DNA from: CAVRXQ01 sp963849105
GTDB lineage: Bacteria; Actinomycetota; Acidimicrobiia; Acidimicrobiales; Bog-793
Reading direction: 5' to 3'
NCBI GenBank assembly: GCA_963849105.1
Contig: CAWKGD010000007.1
Coordinates: forward strand, 1 to 21,699
Length of the DNA stretch: 21,699 nucleotides
Shown: positions 1 through 6,822 of the stretch, piece after piece
Layout: each line of letters begins with the position of its first letter
How positions within the stretch are numbered: position 1 is the first letter of the stretch
The notes under the pieces: model-generated
The model's database searches: none
The model's input: only the letters and a program-made list of their open reading frames with translations
Told to the model about the DNA's origin: nothing
Position numbers and translations under genes: made by a program

Positions 1-215
1 CCCGCGTTCGAGCTCGCCCCACTAAGCGTCGCCGTGTCGTGGACGGACGTTCCGACCGTGATGGGAGAACTTGGCGATAGCGCGGTCGCGATCGAAGGGG
101 AACAGCAAGCGCCAGATGTCGCCGCGTTCACGGCGAGAACCACGATCACAGCGAGCACGCTCGCTGTCGAAAACGTGACGATCGTTCTCCGGAACCTACG
201 AACGAGATCCTTCAT
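1..215 (-). CDS. Secreted repeat/Ig-like surface protein, N-terminal part (runs off the left edge)
   Basis: Reading the minus strand from an ATG at 215 gives an open frame to the window edge (71 codons). It begins with a classic export signal: MKDLVRRFRRTIV, then a hydrophobic stretch TASVLAVIVVLAVNAATSGA. The following text, ATALSPSSPITVGTSVHDTA then TLSGASSNAG, matches a repeat pattern I recognise from large actinobacterial cell-surface or secreted proteins with Ig-like/beta-sandwich repeats. The protein is probably long and exported; its function is unknown. A weak purine-rich stretch (GAAAGGG) lies about 12 nt upstream of the ATG. The 3' part lies outside the window, so total length and anchoring cannot be judged. 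I am fairly sure the frame is real, because a signal peptide followed by a recognisable repeat is unlikely by chance. Confidence 0.75.
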   Translation of the reverse strand, partial: MKDLVRRFRRTIVTFSTASVLAVIVVLAVNAATSGACCSPSIATALSPSSPITVGTSVHDTATLSGASSNA

Positions 216-866
216 GGCTTAACACGACCCTTTCGCACACTTGCTGGATACGAGAAGCGTCGGTTTCGCCACTCCCTCCACCGCTCAACGAGGCGACCAG
301 ATGGTCAAGCGGTTTCAACGGGACGCACCACACTTGCTCAGCACGCGCCGACGAATTGTCGACACGTTCAAAGCGCCCTGTTTCTCTTGCTTTAATTGGA
401 GGCGCCTCCCGGCACGTCGTCGAACTGTTGCTTGATCACTTGCTACAAGACAAACAGTAATGACGCGACCGTCGAGCTTCGATGGCGTGAACGAATCAGA
501 TTTTGCAAGTCTCGTGGACTGTTAGTGATGCACTAAACACGATGAGTAGTGTTTGTGGTGCGTCGAACACGGCGAGTAGTGGGCAATGATCAACGATGAA
601 TCGCGTCGCATCGTGTTCGCGCGGCGGTGTGACGGATGAACTCGTGTGCAAATGTCCGGACGGGATCGACGAATAGAAGATGAGGATCGCACCCAGATGG
701 ACCGAACTAAGTCCGGAAACCGATGACGGGGGCCTGGTCGGTCAGATAGGGGCGGGATGCGGTCCGGTGCGCTTCTTCGAGACGACGTGGTGCTTGGTGC
801 GCGACCATCTTGTGGACGGAATGTGTCCGTGGTCGCCGGACGTGCGAACGGGTCCCCCGAACCCCT
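216..866. other. About 650 bp with no convincing gene
   Basis: Frames here give only Arg/Ser/Pro-rich translations with no motif. Visible small structures are a perfect 12-bp palindrome GGAGGCGCCTCC at 398-409 and two imperfect copies of AACACGRYGAGTAGTG about 30 bp apart (about 536-551 and 566-581). The stretch must hold the promoter of the minus-strand secreted-protein gene and that of the tRNA, but I cannot place either with confidence. Confidence 0.5.
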
Positions 867-942
867 TGGCGGGTAGTTCAATCGGCAGAACGCCTGACTT
901 TGGATCAGGAGGTTGGAGGTTCGAGCCCTCCCCCGCCAGCCA
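867..942 (+). tRNA. tRNA-Gln (anticodon TTG), CCA encoded
   Basis: A full cloverleaf can be folded. The acceptor stem is TGGCGGG (867-873) with CCCGCCA (932-938). The D arm GTTC/GAAC spans 876-891. The anticodon stem CCTGA/TCAGG (893-897, 905-909) encloses loop CTTTGGA, anticodon TTG. The T stem GGAGG/CCTCC encloses loop TTCGAGC. The discriminator G939 is followed by genomic CCA (940-942). All stems pair perfectly. It sits at the left boundary of the integrase-bearing element, a common attachment location, but no identical copy of its 3' end occurs further right in the window. Confidence 0.97.
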
Positions 943-1000
943 TTCCGAACAGGGAAAACGGTTGCCTGGCGAGCTCACCGAATAGTCAACTAGCCGTCCG

Positions 1001-1020
1001 TGTCAGCGGAATGTCAGCGC
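1001..1020 (+). repeat. Tandem TGTCAGC motif, copy 1 (candidate integrase arm-type site)
   Basis: Two TGTCAGC units lie in direct orientation with an 11-bp period (TGTCAGCGGAATGTCAGCGC), 59 bp after the tRNA-Gln CCA end. The same arrangement recurs at 6982-7001 and 21567-21586. Copies 1 and 2 are also preceded by GTCAAC 13-16 bp upstream. A period near one helical turn fits tandem binding of a protein such as an integrase N-terminal domain; that role is inferred. Confidence 0.6.
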
Positions 1021-1039
1021 GAACGTAGGTTTGATTTTC

Positions 1040-1816
1040 GTGCTGATTGCCTATGTCGACGAGTCGGGCGACACGGGACCGGTAGCTGCTGGCGGTTCGC
1101 TCACCTACACGCTTGGCTGCGTGGTGGTCGATGCCGAGCGTTGGCACGAAGCGTTTGACTTGATATTGGAGATCCGTCGCGACATGCGCGAGGAGTTCGG
1201 ATTGCTGATGCGGGCCGAGGTCAAAGCTCAGTACTTGGTCCGAAACAGCGGCCCGATTCGGGACCTGGGCATCTCGCCCCAGGATCGGCAGGCACTATTT
1301 CGCGGACACATGGCGGCTCACGATGAAGTCGGGTCCCGCGTGTTCGCTGTCGTGGCTGACAAGCGCAGTGGACTGTCCGGGACGGACTGCTTCGATCTCG
1401 CGTGGGAGGGGCTACTTCAGCGACTCGAGCGCTCCACCCGTGACGCAACCGGCGCTCTGGGGCATAACTCGTTCATGGTTGTGCACGACGAGGGTGAAAG
1501 CCTCGCGATTCGTGCCTGGACGAGACGTGCCCGACGTCACCTTACGGCGGGAACCGCGTTCGGCGCTCGCCGCCAGCTGCGCGCTCCTGCGCGTCGGCTC
1601 GTGGACGACCCAGTTCCTCGTCAGTCGCAGCACTCCTACTTCATTCAGCTCGCCGATCTGGCTGCGTATGCGGCTTTCCGTTCCGTCGTTAGACCTGGAA
1701 CCAACGTGGAGCGGGTTTGCCCTCAAGACATGTGGCTCGAGCTTGGAGAGGCGGTGGTTGCGGCGGTGAGCGGTCTGAGACCGAGAGCCGCGGCGGGAAT
1801 CGTCCTCCGAAGCTAA
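1040..1816 (+). CDS. DUF3800 domain protein
   Basis: The product (258 residues) opens with MLIAYVDESGDTG, the acidic DES motif that starts DUF3800 proteins. It closes with the family's second signature, HSYFIQLADLAAYAAFR near the C-terminus. DUF3800 is usually described as an RNase H-like or nuclease-like fold of unproven function and is common in mobile elements and defence neighbourhoods. I chose GTG 1040 because it puts the DES motif at the usual distance from the N-terminus and has AGGT 9 nt upstream; TTG 1031 is the alternative and adds three residues. The gene lies alone between the tRNA-side tandem repeat and the convergent integrase, the usual place for element cargo. A hairpin follows the stop. 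Its biological role is unknown. Confidence 0.85.
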   Translation: MLIAYVDESGDTGPVAAGGSLTYTLGCVVVDAERWHEAFDLILEIRRDMREEFGLLMRAEVKAQYLVRNSGPIRDLGISPQDRQALFRGHMAAHDEVGSRVFAVVADKRSGLSGTDCFDLAWEGLLQRLERSTRDATGALGHNSFMVVHDEGESLAIRAWTRRARRHLTAGTAFGARRQLRAPARRLVDDPVPRQSQHSYFIQLADLAAYAAFRSVVRPGTNVERVCPQDMWLELGEAVVAAVSGLRPRAAAGIVLRS

Positions 1817-1845
1817 CTCCCCGCAGCCCAGGAGCCACGGGGAGT
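1816..1845. terminator. Hairpin between convergent DUF3800 and integrase genes
   Basis: ACTCCCCG (1816-1823) pairs perfectly with CGGGGAGT (1838-1845) across a 14-nt loop. It begins at the last base of the DUF3800 stop codon. There is no T-run, so it may act with Rho or as a bidirectional end signal between the convergent genes. Confidence 0.45.
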
Positions 1846-1943
1846 AGGGAAAGGGCCTACACCGTTCACAGGAAGCGGGTCAGTCCTTGAGCGGCATGGT
1901 AACGCCGGGCTGTATTGAGGGCGCGGATGACACGAAAAGGGAC

Positions 1944-3089
1944 CTACCCCAGCAGGCTCGCCGAAAGGGCCGCGCCTGCCTCGTGGCCCGTGCTCGGCGC
2001 AGTGTGCGCGTACAGGGCGAGAGTGATCGCGGGGGAGCTGTGGCCCAACATTTCCTGGACGACCTTCACGCTGACGCCACTCGCGAGCATCAGAGACGCC
2101 GCCGTGTGCCGCGTGCCGTGCAACGGAATGAGCGGCAGGCCCGAAGTCTCGACGAGATCCCGGAAGCGCGCGCCGAAGTGGTCGGGGCTGTACGCGCGCC
2201 CGAGCTCGTCGGCAAAGACGTGACCGACGCCCTCCCACGCCTCACCAGCGCGCAGGCGCTCGGCTTTCTGCGCGACCTCGTGTGCGCGGAGCAACGCGAC
2301 GAGCGACGCATCGAGCGGCACGGTCCGCCGCCCGCTCGCTGTTTTCGGCGTCGACTCCGTTGCCTTCCCGTCGACTGAAATGCGCGTCCGCGTGATCTGC
2401 AACGTGGCTTCGGCGAAGTTCACGGCGTCCCATTGCAATCCGGCGATCTCGCCTCGGCGAAGGCCGCGGGTGAGAGCAAACGCCCACGCGACCTCAAGTC
2501 GATCGTCGCGGACGTGGGTTAGGAACGAACGAGCGTCCTCGCTCGACCACGATCTCATCGCTTTGTGTTCGAGGCGCGGACGGTCGACTCCTGCGAGGGG
2601 GTCGCGGCCGAGGAGCCCGTTCTTGAGCGCCCACGCGGTCGCCGCCTTGAGCGTCGTGACCGCGACTTGCGCCGTCCGGGCGCTGAGCCCTTTCCGCCCG
2701 GTCGCACTCTTGGCGGTCCGCATCTTCTCGATGAGAGCGGAGACGTCAGTGGGGGTCAGCGCGGCGACCTTGCGGGCACCGAGAGCCGGGATCAGATACC
2801 AGCGCGCGGCGCCCTCGTACTGGCTGAGCGTGCTTGGGCGCAAGCCCCGTGACCGCTGCGCGGGGAGCCAATAAACCTCAAGCAACTCGGCGAGCGTCAG
2901 CGGCGCGTCCTTGCGCCATTCCCCGGTCGCGACGCGCCCGAGAACGACGTTCAGGTGCTCCCGCGCGGCTCGCTGAGTCCTAAACCCGCCCTTTGAGTGC
3001 TGGCGCCGTTTGCCGGTGCTCGGGTCACGGGACTCCCAGTAGCACGTCCACGATCCACCATCACGCCTCTGGCGAGTGAAACCTTTCAT
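1944..3089 (-). CDS. Tyrosine recombinase / phage-type integrase
   Basis: This is a complete 381-residue integrase. Residues 1-58 form an AP2-like arm-binding N-terminal domain (GSWTCYWESRDPSTGKRRQH, then the GGF-T-AAREHL pattern). About 63-165 form the core-binding SAM-like domain. About 178-375 form the catalytic domain with the full residue set: R211 in TRGLRRGEIAGLQW, K249 in TPKTASGRRTVPLD, H324 and R327 in LHGTRHTAAS, H350 in LGHSS and nucleophile Y360 in LALYAHT. I chose ATG 3089 because GGAGGA lies 5 nt upstream and the upstream gene stops at 3091; a longer in-frame version would overlap that gene. Nothing is missing, so it should be active. It presumably integrates and excises the element. 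Confidence 0.95.
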   Translation of the reverse strand: MKGFTRQRRDGGSWTCYWESRDPSTGKRRQHSKGGFRTQRAAREHLNVVLGRVATGEWRKDAPLTLAELLEVYWLPAQRSRGLRPSTLSQYEGAARWYLIPALGARKVAALTPTDVSALIEKMRTAKSATGRKGLSARTAQVAVTTLKAATAWALKNGLLGRDPLAGVDRPRLEHKAMRSWSSEDARSFLTHVRDDRLEVAWAFALTRGLRRGEIAGLQWDAVNFAEATLQITRTRISVDGKATESTPKTASGRRTVPLDASLVALLRAHEVAQKAERLRAGEAWEGVGHVFADELGRAYSPDHFGARFRDLVETSGLPLIPLHGTRHTAASLMLASGVSVKVVQEMLGHSSPAITLALYAHTAPSTGHEAGAALSASLLG

Positions 3090-3090
3090 G

Positions 3091-3669
3091 TCATTCCTCC
3101 TTCGAGTCGATAAGTCCTTCGGCCTGGGCTCGGCGAACGAGACGCCGTGCCTGCGCAACTGAGTAGGCGAGCAACCTGGCCGTCTCCTTCATCGGCGCGC
3201 TGGGATGCGTCTTACGAGCCTGCGCGCACGCGTCAGCGACCTTTTTGAGATCCTCGACCGAGTGCCCGCGGCGGCCCGGGTACTTTTTCGCCGCTGTCGG
3301 CAGCGCGGGGCTGGGTGAGCGGTCGAGCTGGTCGGCGGGCAGCGCGAACCGCAGAGCGTTGTCGGCATATTGCGCCGCGAGGTTCAGTAGGCGACCAAAG
3401 GGAATAGAGCGCAACTGAGCGACAGACAGCGGCTCCAACGTCTCGACGAGCATTCCGGTCGCGACCGTGCGGCCTTCCCTGATGTTCAGTCGAAGCCATA
3501 CGGCCGCGCCCTCGCCCGCAAATGCGAGCCAACGCTCTCCCTTCTCGCCCTGGGCGAGCTGGTCCCAGATGTCGGGGGTTATGGCCCGGATCTCCGGGCC
3601 CGGTTCGCCTCCATCCCCGAGTCTCAACCGCACAACGAAAGCATAGCGAGCGGGTAGCGACGGAGCCAA
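3091..3669 (-). CDS. Element-borne hypothetical protein with C-terminal HTH-like region
   Basis: The frame is 192 residues long and directly precedes the integrase: its TGA ends 1 nt before the integrase ATG, so the two are probably co-transcribed and coupled. The C-terminal third (about 130-190) has the layout KYPGRRGHSVEDL...VADACAQA...P...TARLLAYSVAQARRLVRRA..EGLI. That resembles small helix-turn-helix proteins often found beside actinobacterial integrases, in which a GRRGH/GRP linker precedes a helix-turn-helix ending in RARxxGLL. The first 120 residues match nothing I recognise. The start is uncertain: TTG 3669 gives the longest form without a clear Shine-Dalgarno sequence, and GTG 3633 is an alternative. 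A regulatory or accessory DNA-binding role is inferred. Confidence 0.75.
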   Translation of the reverse strand: MAPSLPARYAFVVRLRLGDGGEPGPEIRAITPDIWDQLAQGEKGERWLAFAGEGAAVWLRLNIREGRTVATGMLVETLEPLSVAQLRSIPFGRLLNLAAQYADNALRFALPADQLDRSPSPALPTAAKKYPGRRGHSVEDLKKVADACAQARKTHPSAPMKETARLLAYSVAQARRLVRRAQAEGLIDSKEE

Positions 3670-3866
3670 GTCATATTCTGCCGCGCGTGATGATCCAAAA
3701 ATCGACTTCTCTTGAACGTCTGCCGGTAAGCAGGCTGATGCCTTCTACCCAAGTAGTGGGAGGGCGTGCAGCTTTGCGCGACACCAAATACCGCGCGCCC
3801 CACAGGCTTCCAGCGGTTAGGCAGCGTTCCTAAAGTGAGCGTGAGCTGTCGTACGAAGGGAGTCCG
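3670..3866. promoter_or_regulatory. Divergent control region of the element, with a TTAGG-N7-CCTAA dyad
   Basis: These 197 bp separate the minus-strand integrase pair from the plus-strand replication operon, as lysogeny-type switches do in temperate elements. A perfect inverted repeat TTAGG-N7-CCTAA lies at 3817-3833, about 22 bp before the Shine-Dalgarno of the first plus-strand gene, a likely operator position. A second, imperfect dyad (CTACCC...AGTAG...TGGGAG) lies around 3746-3764. Promoter elements cannot be assigned confidently. Confidence 0.45.
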
Positions 3867-4103
3867 ATGGGCGTCGAAGAGGTCCTCGAATTAGCTGAGC
3901 GCCCACGTCTGCCCTCCCCAGACGAGGCTCGACGCATCCTGAAGTCGGGGGACGTGCAGATCCAAGAGCTGGCTCACGCGATCGGCGTGCACCCTGTGAC
4001 GGTCAGCAAATGGCTCAGCGGGGCGCAGCGGCCCACGGGTGCGCGTGCCCAGGTTTACGGTCGCGCCTTGGCGCTGCTCAAGGCGAACGCGGAGAAGCCG
4101 TGA
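3867..4103 (+). CDS. Small HTH (Cro/CI-like) DNA-binding protein
   Basis: This 78-residue protein has a helix-turn-helix at about residues 30-58: VQIQELAHAIGVHPVTVSKW followed by LSGAQRPTG. That matches XRE/Cro-CI style recognition (x-ELA-xx-IGV-xx-xTVSKWLSG). The ATG start has AAGGGAG upstream. It is the first gene of the plus-strand operon, and its stop overlaps the next start by four bases (GTGA), indicating coupled translation. By position it is the best candidate for a Cro- or repressor-like regulator of the element; that role is inferred. Confidence 0.8.
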   Translation: MGVEEVLELAERPRLPSPDEARRILKSGDVQIQELAHAIGVHPVTVSKWLSGAQRPTGARAQVYGRALALLKANAEKP

Positions 4104-4336
4104 GCGCCGTCACCTACACCGCCGAGGAACTCGCCGAGTTGGCGGGTGTCAGCTCATGGTCGATTTACAACTCAGTCCGCGACGGGACCTGCCCCTTCCC
4201 CTTCGTGCGCGTCGGCCGTCGCGTTGTGTTCCCAATGGGACCGTGCGACCGCATCCTCGGGGTCGACACCGAATCCGAACGCCCGGACGCTGGCGATGAC
4301 GAGCCGGTTCGGCTCCGACGGGTGACGACGACGTGA
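4100..4336 (+). CDS. Excisionase/AlpA-like winged-helix protein
   Basis: A GTG start at 4100 overlaps the previous stop by GTGA and gives 78 residues. The N-terminal half, TYTAEELAELAGVSSWSIYN followed by SVRDGTCPFPFVRVGRRVVFP, is the typical excisionase/MerR-like DNA-binding layout: 'x-ELA-xx-xGVS-xx-xxY-x2-xR-x-G-x2-PF-x-RVGRR-x-xxP'. Such proteins bend DNA for excision or activate element genes. A longer upstream-shifted frame exists but would lie across the HTH gene, and its extra residues look non-coding. The C-terminal 25 residues are charged and probably disordered. With the integrase it makes a plausible integration/excision pair. Confidence 0.85.
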   Translation: MSAVTYTAEELAELAGVSSWSIYNSVRDGTCPFPFVRVGRRVVFPMGPCDRILGVDTESERPDAGDDEPVRLRRVTTT

Positions 4337-4479
4337 GGTCAACACTCGAGCTCCACTGGAGGATGAGGGTTGGCGTTCTCCGGCTGCGCGTCCGCGCCTG
4401 GAAGCGCGTCGTCGATGCGGTCGAGCGAAGGCTACGAGCGGCCTACAACGAGCTCGTCGAGGCGGAATCCTCGACGTGA
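4333..4479 (+). CDS. Small basic amphipathic protein (48 residues)
   Basis: The GTG at 4333 overlaps the preceding stop by GTGA, and the TGA at 4477-4479 overlaps the primase start the same way. The gene therefore fills the gap between excisionase and primase exactly. The product begins MRSTLELHWRMRVGVLRLRV and continues RAWKRVVDAVERRLRAAYNEL, an Arg-rich amphipathic helix likely to bind nucleic acid or a partner protein. An internal ATG (4363) is directly abutted by GGAGG, which is too close to serve it. No family is recognised. Support comes from the double four-base overlap and the helical pattern. Confidence 0.6.
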   Translation: MRSTLELHWRMRVGVLRLRVRAWKRVVDAVERRLRAAYNELVEAESST

Positions 4480-6410
4480 CTGCCCTCGACGTCCTCGAAT
4501 CGGCACTCGCAGCGTACGGATGCGAGCCAAAACGCCGCGGCAATCACATCGATTTCAAGTGCCCCATACACGGTGACGACCACGAGTCTGCGACGGCCGA
4601 TCAGCGGGGCGGAAAGGCACTCGTGCGGTGTCACGCCGGAGAGGGGTGCCCTACCGACGAGATCCTCGCCGTTCTCGGACTTCCGATGTCGGCGCTGTTC
4701 GACGAACCGAGCACGAACGGCCAAAGGCGGACGATCGCAGAGACCTACGACTTCTGCGACGAGAGCGGGGGGCTCCTCTATCAAGTCGTCCGCTATTCGC
4801 CGAAGAGCTTTCGCCAGCGTCGGCCCGATGGCCTCGGTGGGTGGACTTGGAACCTGTCGGGGGTTGACCGCGTCCCGTACCGACTGCCCGAGTTGATCGA
4901 GGCTGTGAAGTCCGGGCGGTGGGTGCTGATTCCCGAAGGGGAAAAGGACTGCGACCGTCTAGCGCGCGAGGGACTTGTTGCGACGTGCAACGCCGGTGGC
5001 GCCGGTAAGTGGCAACCGGGATGGGCTCGCTACTTCGAGGGGGCCAAGGTCGTCGTCCTGCCCGATCTCGATGCGCCGGGCGAAGAGCATGCGGTGCGCG
5101 TCGCAATCTCACTCTCGAGTGTCGCCAAATCGGTGAAGGTCGTCGAGCTTCCTGGGTTACCCGAGCACGCCGACGTTTCCGATTGGTTCGACGGCGGCGG
5201 GACGGTTGACGATCTGAAAGCGCTCGTCGCATCGGCGGAGGATTGGGTAACTACCGGGAGCGTGTCGGAGCCCGTGGGCGAACCCGACGAGGCGTCCGAT
5301 CAGTCGATGACGACTCCGATCCGCGTGGACCGAGCGCTGCGCCCCATCCCCAACTCGGGTCCACCGAGCAAGATGGAAGCGGCTCCACCGAGCTACGACA
5401 GTTTGATCGAACTGAACGTCCGTCGAGCTCGTCCGGGAGGCTCGATCCTCGATGTTCCCGAGATCGTCGAGAGCGTCTGGGGAAGCGGCCACCAATGCAT
5501 CTGGGCGCGCGGCGAGCCGTTCATTCTGTGTGGGCCCGATGGGGTCGGTAAGACGACCCTCGCTCAGCAACTCAGCCTTGCCCTCGGCGGGATCGTCGCG
5601 CCGGAGCTCCTAGGGTTTCGAGTCGTCCCCAGCGAACGACGTGTGCTGTACCTCGCTTGCGACCGACCCGCGCAGGCGCGCCGATCGTTCCGTCGAATGG
5701 TCACCGAGGATCACCGCACGGCGCTCGACGAGCGGCTCGTCGTTTGGTGCGGTCCGTTGCCTTTCGATCTCGGCGGCGAGCCCTACGCACTCCTCGCTCT
5801 TGCCCGCCGTTTCGGTTGCGATGCCGTCGTTCTCGACGCCGTGAAGGACGTCGCCGCCGACCTCTCGCGCGAGGAGACGGGCCAAGGTCTCAACCGCGCC
5901 TTCCAGCACTGCGTCTCCGATGGTGTCGACATCGCTGCGCTGCACCATCAGCGCAAGGCTCAAGCGGGCCAAGGCAAGCCGCGTCACCTGGCCGACGTGT
6001 ACGGCTCGAGATGGCTGACCGCCGGAGCCGGGTCTGTCGTGATGCTGTGGGGCGAGCCCGGTGACCTTGTCATCGACTTCACCCACCTCAAGCAGCCCGA
6101 CGAGCCGGTCGGCCCGTTCCAAATCGTCCACGACCACGTGAGCGGCCGAACAACAGTCGTCGAGCACTTGGACGCCTACGCGCTTGTCATAAGGTCGACC
6201 GATGGCGTGACCGCAGCCGACGTCGCGTCGACCCTCTTTGGCAACGACGAGCGGAACTCGGTCGAAAAGGCGCGACGCCGTCTCGAACGCCTCGTCTCGG
6301 ACGAGAAGATCCACCGCCAAGAGGGTGAGATGCGAGGCGGCGCAGCGGGCCGCGAGCCGAGTCGGTACTACCCGATCTCGCTCCTCCACCAAGGGGGCGA
6401 CGGTGCCTAG
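4476..6410 (+). CDS. Primase-helicase replication protein (CHC2 zinc finger, Toprim, RecA-like ATPase)
   Basis: A 644-residue multidomain Rep starts at GTG 4476 (GTGA-coupled). A CHC2-type zinc finger lies at about 16-66 (C29-x2-H32 ... C52-x5-C58). A Toprim domain follows at about 148-235 with IPEGEKD (E154) and LPDLD (D197, D199). A linker spans about 260-320. A RecA/AAA_25-like ATPase occupies about 325-555, with Walker A GPDGVGKT at 353-360, Walker B VVLDAVKD at 450-457 and ALHHQRKA after it. A winged-helix tail covers about 570-634 (DGVTAADVASTLFGNDERNS then VEKARRRLERL). Fused primase and DnaB/RepA-like helicase modules are typical of autonomously replicating satellites, phages and integrative elements. 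It should start replication from the adjacent iterons. Confidence 0.93.
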   Translation: MTALDVLESALAAYGCEPKRRGNHIDFKCPIHGDDHESATADQRGGKALVRCHAGEGCPTDEILAVLGLPMSALFDEPSTNGQRRTIAETYDFCDESGGLLYQVVRYSPKSFRQRRPDGLGGWTWNLSGVDRVPYRLPELIEAVKSGRWVLIPEGEKDCDRLAREGLVATCNAGGAGKWQPGWARYFEGAKVVVLPDLDAPGEEHAVRVAISLSSVAKSVKVVELPGLPEHADVSDWFDGGGTVDDLKALVASAEDWVTTGSVSEPVGEPDEASDQSMTTPIRVDRALRPIPNSGPPSKMEAAPPSYDSLIELNVRRARPGGSILDVPEIVESVWGSGHQCIWARGEPFILCGPDGVGKTTLAQQLSLALGGIVAPELLGFRVVPSERRVLYLACDRPAQARRSFRRMVTEDHRTALDERLVVWCGPLPFDLGGEPYALLALARRFGCDAVVLDAVKDVAADLSREETGQGLNRAFQHCVSDGVDIAALHHQRKAQAGQGKPRHLADVYGSRWLTAGAGSVVMLWGEPGDLVIDFTHLKQPDEPVGPFQIVHDHVSGRTTVVEHLDAYALVIRSTDGVTAADVASTLFGNDERNSVEKARRRLERLVSDEKIHRQEGEMRGGAAGREPSRYYPISLLHQGGDGA

Positions 6411-6822
6411 ACCCACACGCGTCCCCACACGCGTCCCACACGCGTCGGTTTCGACCACCTACACGCGTGTCACCTGGGAACGTCCTGCTCGAGCCACACG
6501 CGTCACCCACACGCGCTCACACGCGTCACCTACACGCGTCACGAGGGGTCCTATAGGGCCCCGTGCGCGTGCGCAGGGCAGTGACCTTCCGATGAGACGT
6601 CGACACCGCGCCCTTTACGTGCTGCCCTCCGTCACCGATGACACTGACCCGAAGGTGAAGAACGCACTCGCCATCCGTAATGCCGCGAGCGTGAGCGGGC
6701 GGTGCCCGAGTTGCGGAGCAGTCATGCAGATCGTCTCTTGGGAGCCGGGTGAGATTGGCGAGGCGCGAATGGAACACGAGCACGACTGCCCGGCGCTGGT
6801 CGATGAGGAACGAGGCGGATGA
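6403..6822 (+). CDS. Small protein with Thr-Arg-Val repeats and a zinc-ribbon-like C-terminus
   Basis: GTG 6403 overlaps the end of the primase gene by 8 nt and has AAGGGGG 6 nt upstream, giving 139 residues. The N-terminal 45 residues are read through the iteron array and consist of TRV/THT repeats (PTRVPTRVPHAS, ATRVTHTRSHASPTRVTRG). The C-terminal part holds RCPSCGAVM followed by EHEHDCPAL, a likely Cys/His metal site. An alternative start at ATG 6592 (MRRRHRALYVLP) would omit the repeats and leave the iterons non-coding. Function is unknown. The next frame starts with an ATGA overlap, keeping the operon's coupling style. Confidence 0.6.
   Translation: MPRPTRVPTRVPHASVSTTYTRVTWERPARATRVTHTRSHASPTRVTRGPIGPRARAQGSDLPMRRRHRALYVLPSVTDDTDPKVKNALAIRNAASVSGRCPSCGAVMQIVSWEPGEIGEARMEHEHDCPALVDEERGG
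6414..6539 (+). repeat. Iteron array of ACACGCGT, candidate replication origin of the element
   Basis: Eight copies of [C/T]ACACGCG[T/C] begin at 6414, 6426, 6437, 6460, 6495, 6508, 6518 and 6531. Seven carry the exact ACACGCGT core and one (6508) ends in GC. Spacings are 12, 11, 23, 35, 13, 10 and 13 bp, close to one, two or three helical turns, so the copies face one side of the helix. The array lies immediately 3' of the primase-helicase gene, where SaPI-type origins lie. Origin function is inferred. Confidence 0.75.

Noticed and set aside
241..435. Plus-strand 64-codon frame
   Set aside because: Arg/Ser-rich translation without motif, signal or ribosome-binding site; typical chance frame in GC-rich DNA.
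867..942. Exact attL/attR pair using the 3' end of tRNA-Gln
   Set aside because: No second copy of the tRNA 3' sequence (such as GGTTCGAGCCCTCC) occurs to the right in the window, so an exact pair cannot be claimed.
522..985. Overlapping frames on both strands across the tRNA-Gln gene
   Set aside because: They run through the tRNA and have no domain; the tRNA explains the conserved sequence.
4370..4576. TTG-started frame with ideal GGAGG spacing before the primase gene
   Set aside because: Its Ser/Arg/Pro-rich translation runs 100 nt into the primase gene out of frame; the GTG 4333 frame with GTGA overlaps on both sides explains the region better.
6414..6539. CRISPR array in the ACACGCGT repeats
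   Set aside because: The units are 8-9 bp with irregular short gaps and no unique spacers of 30 bp; they are iterons, not CRISPR repeats. No cas genes or CRISPR were seen elsewhere.
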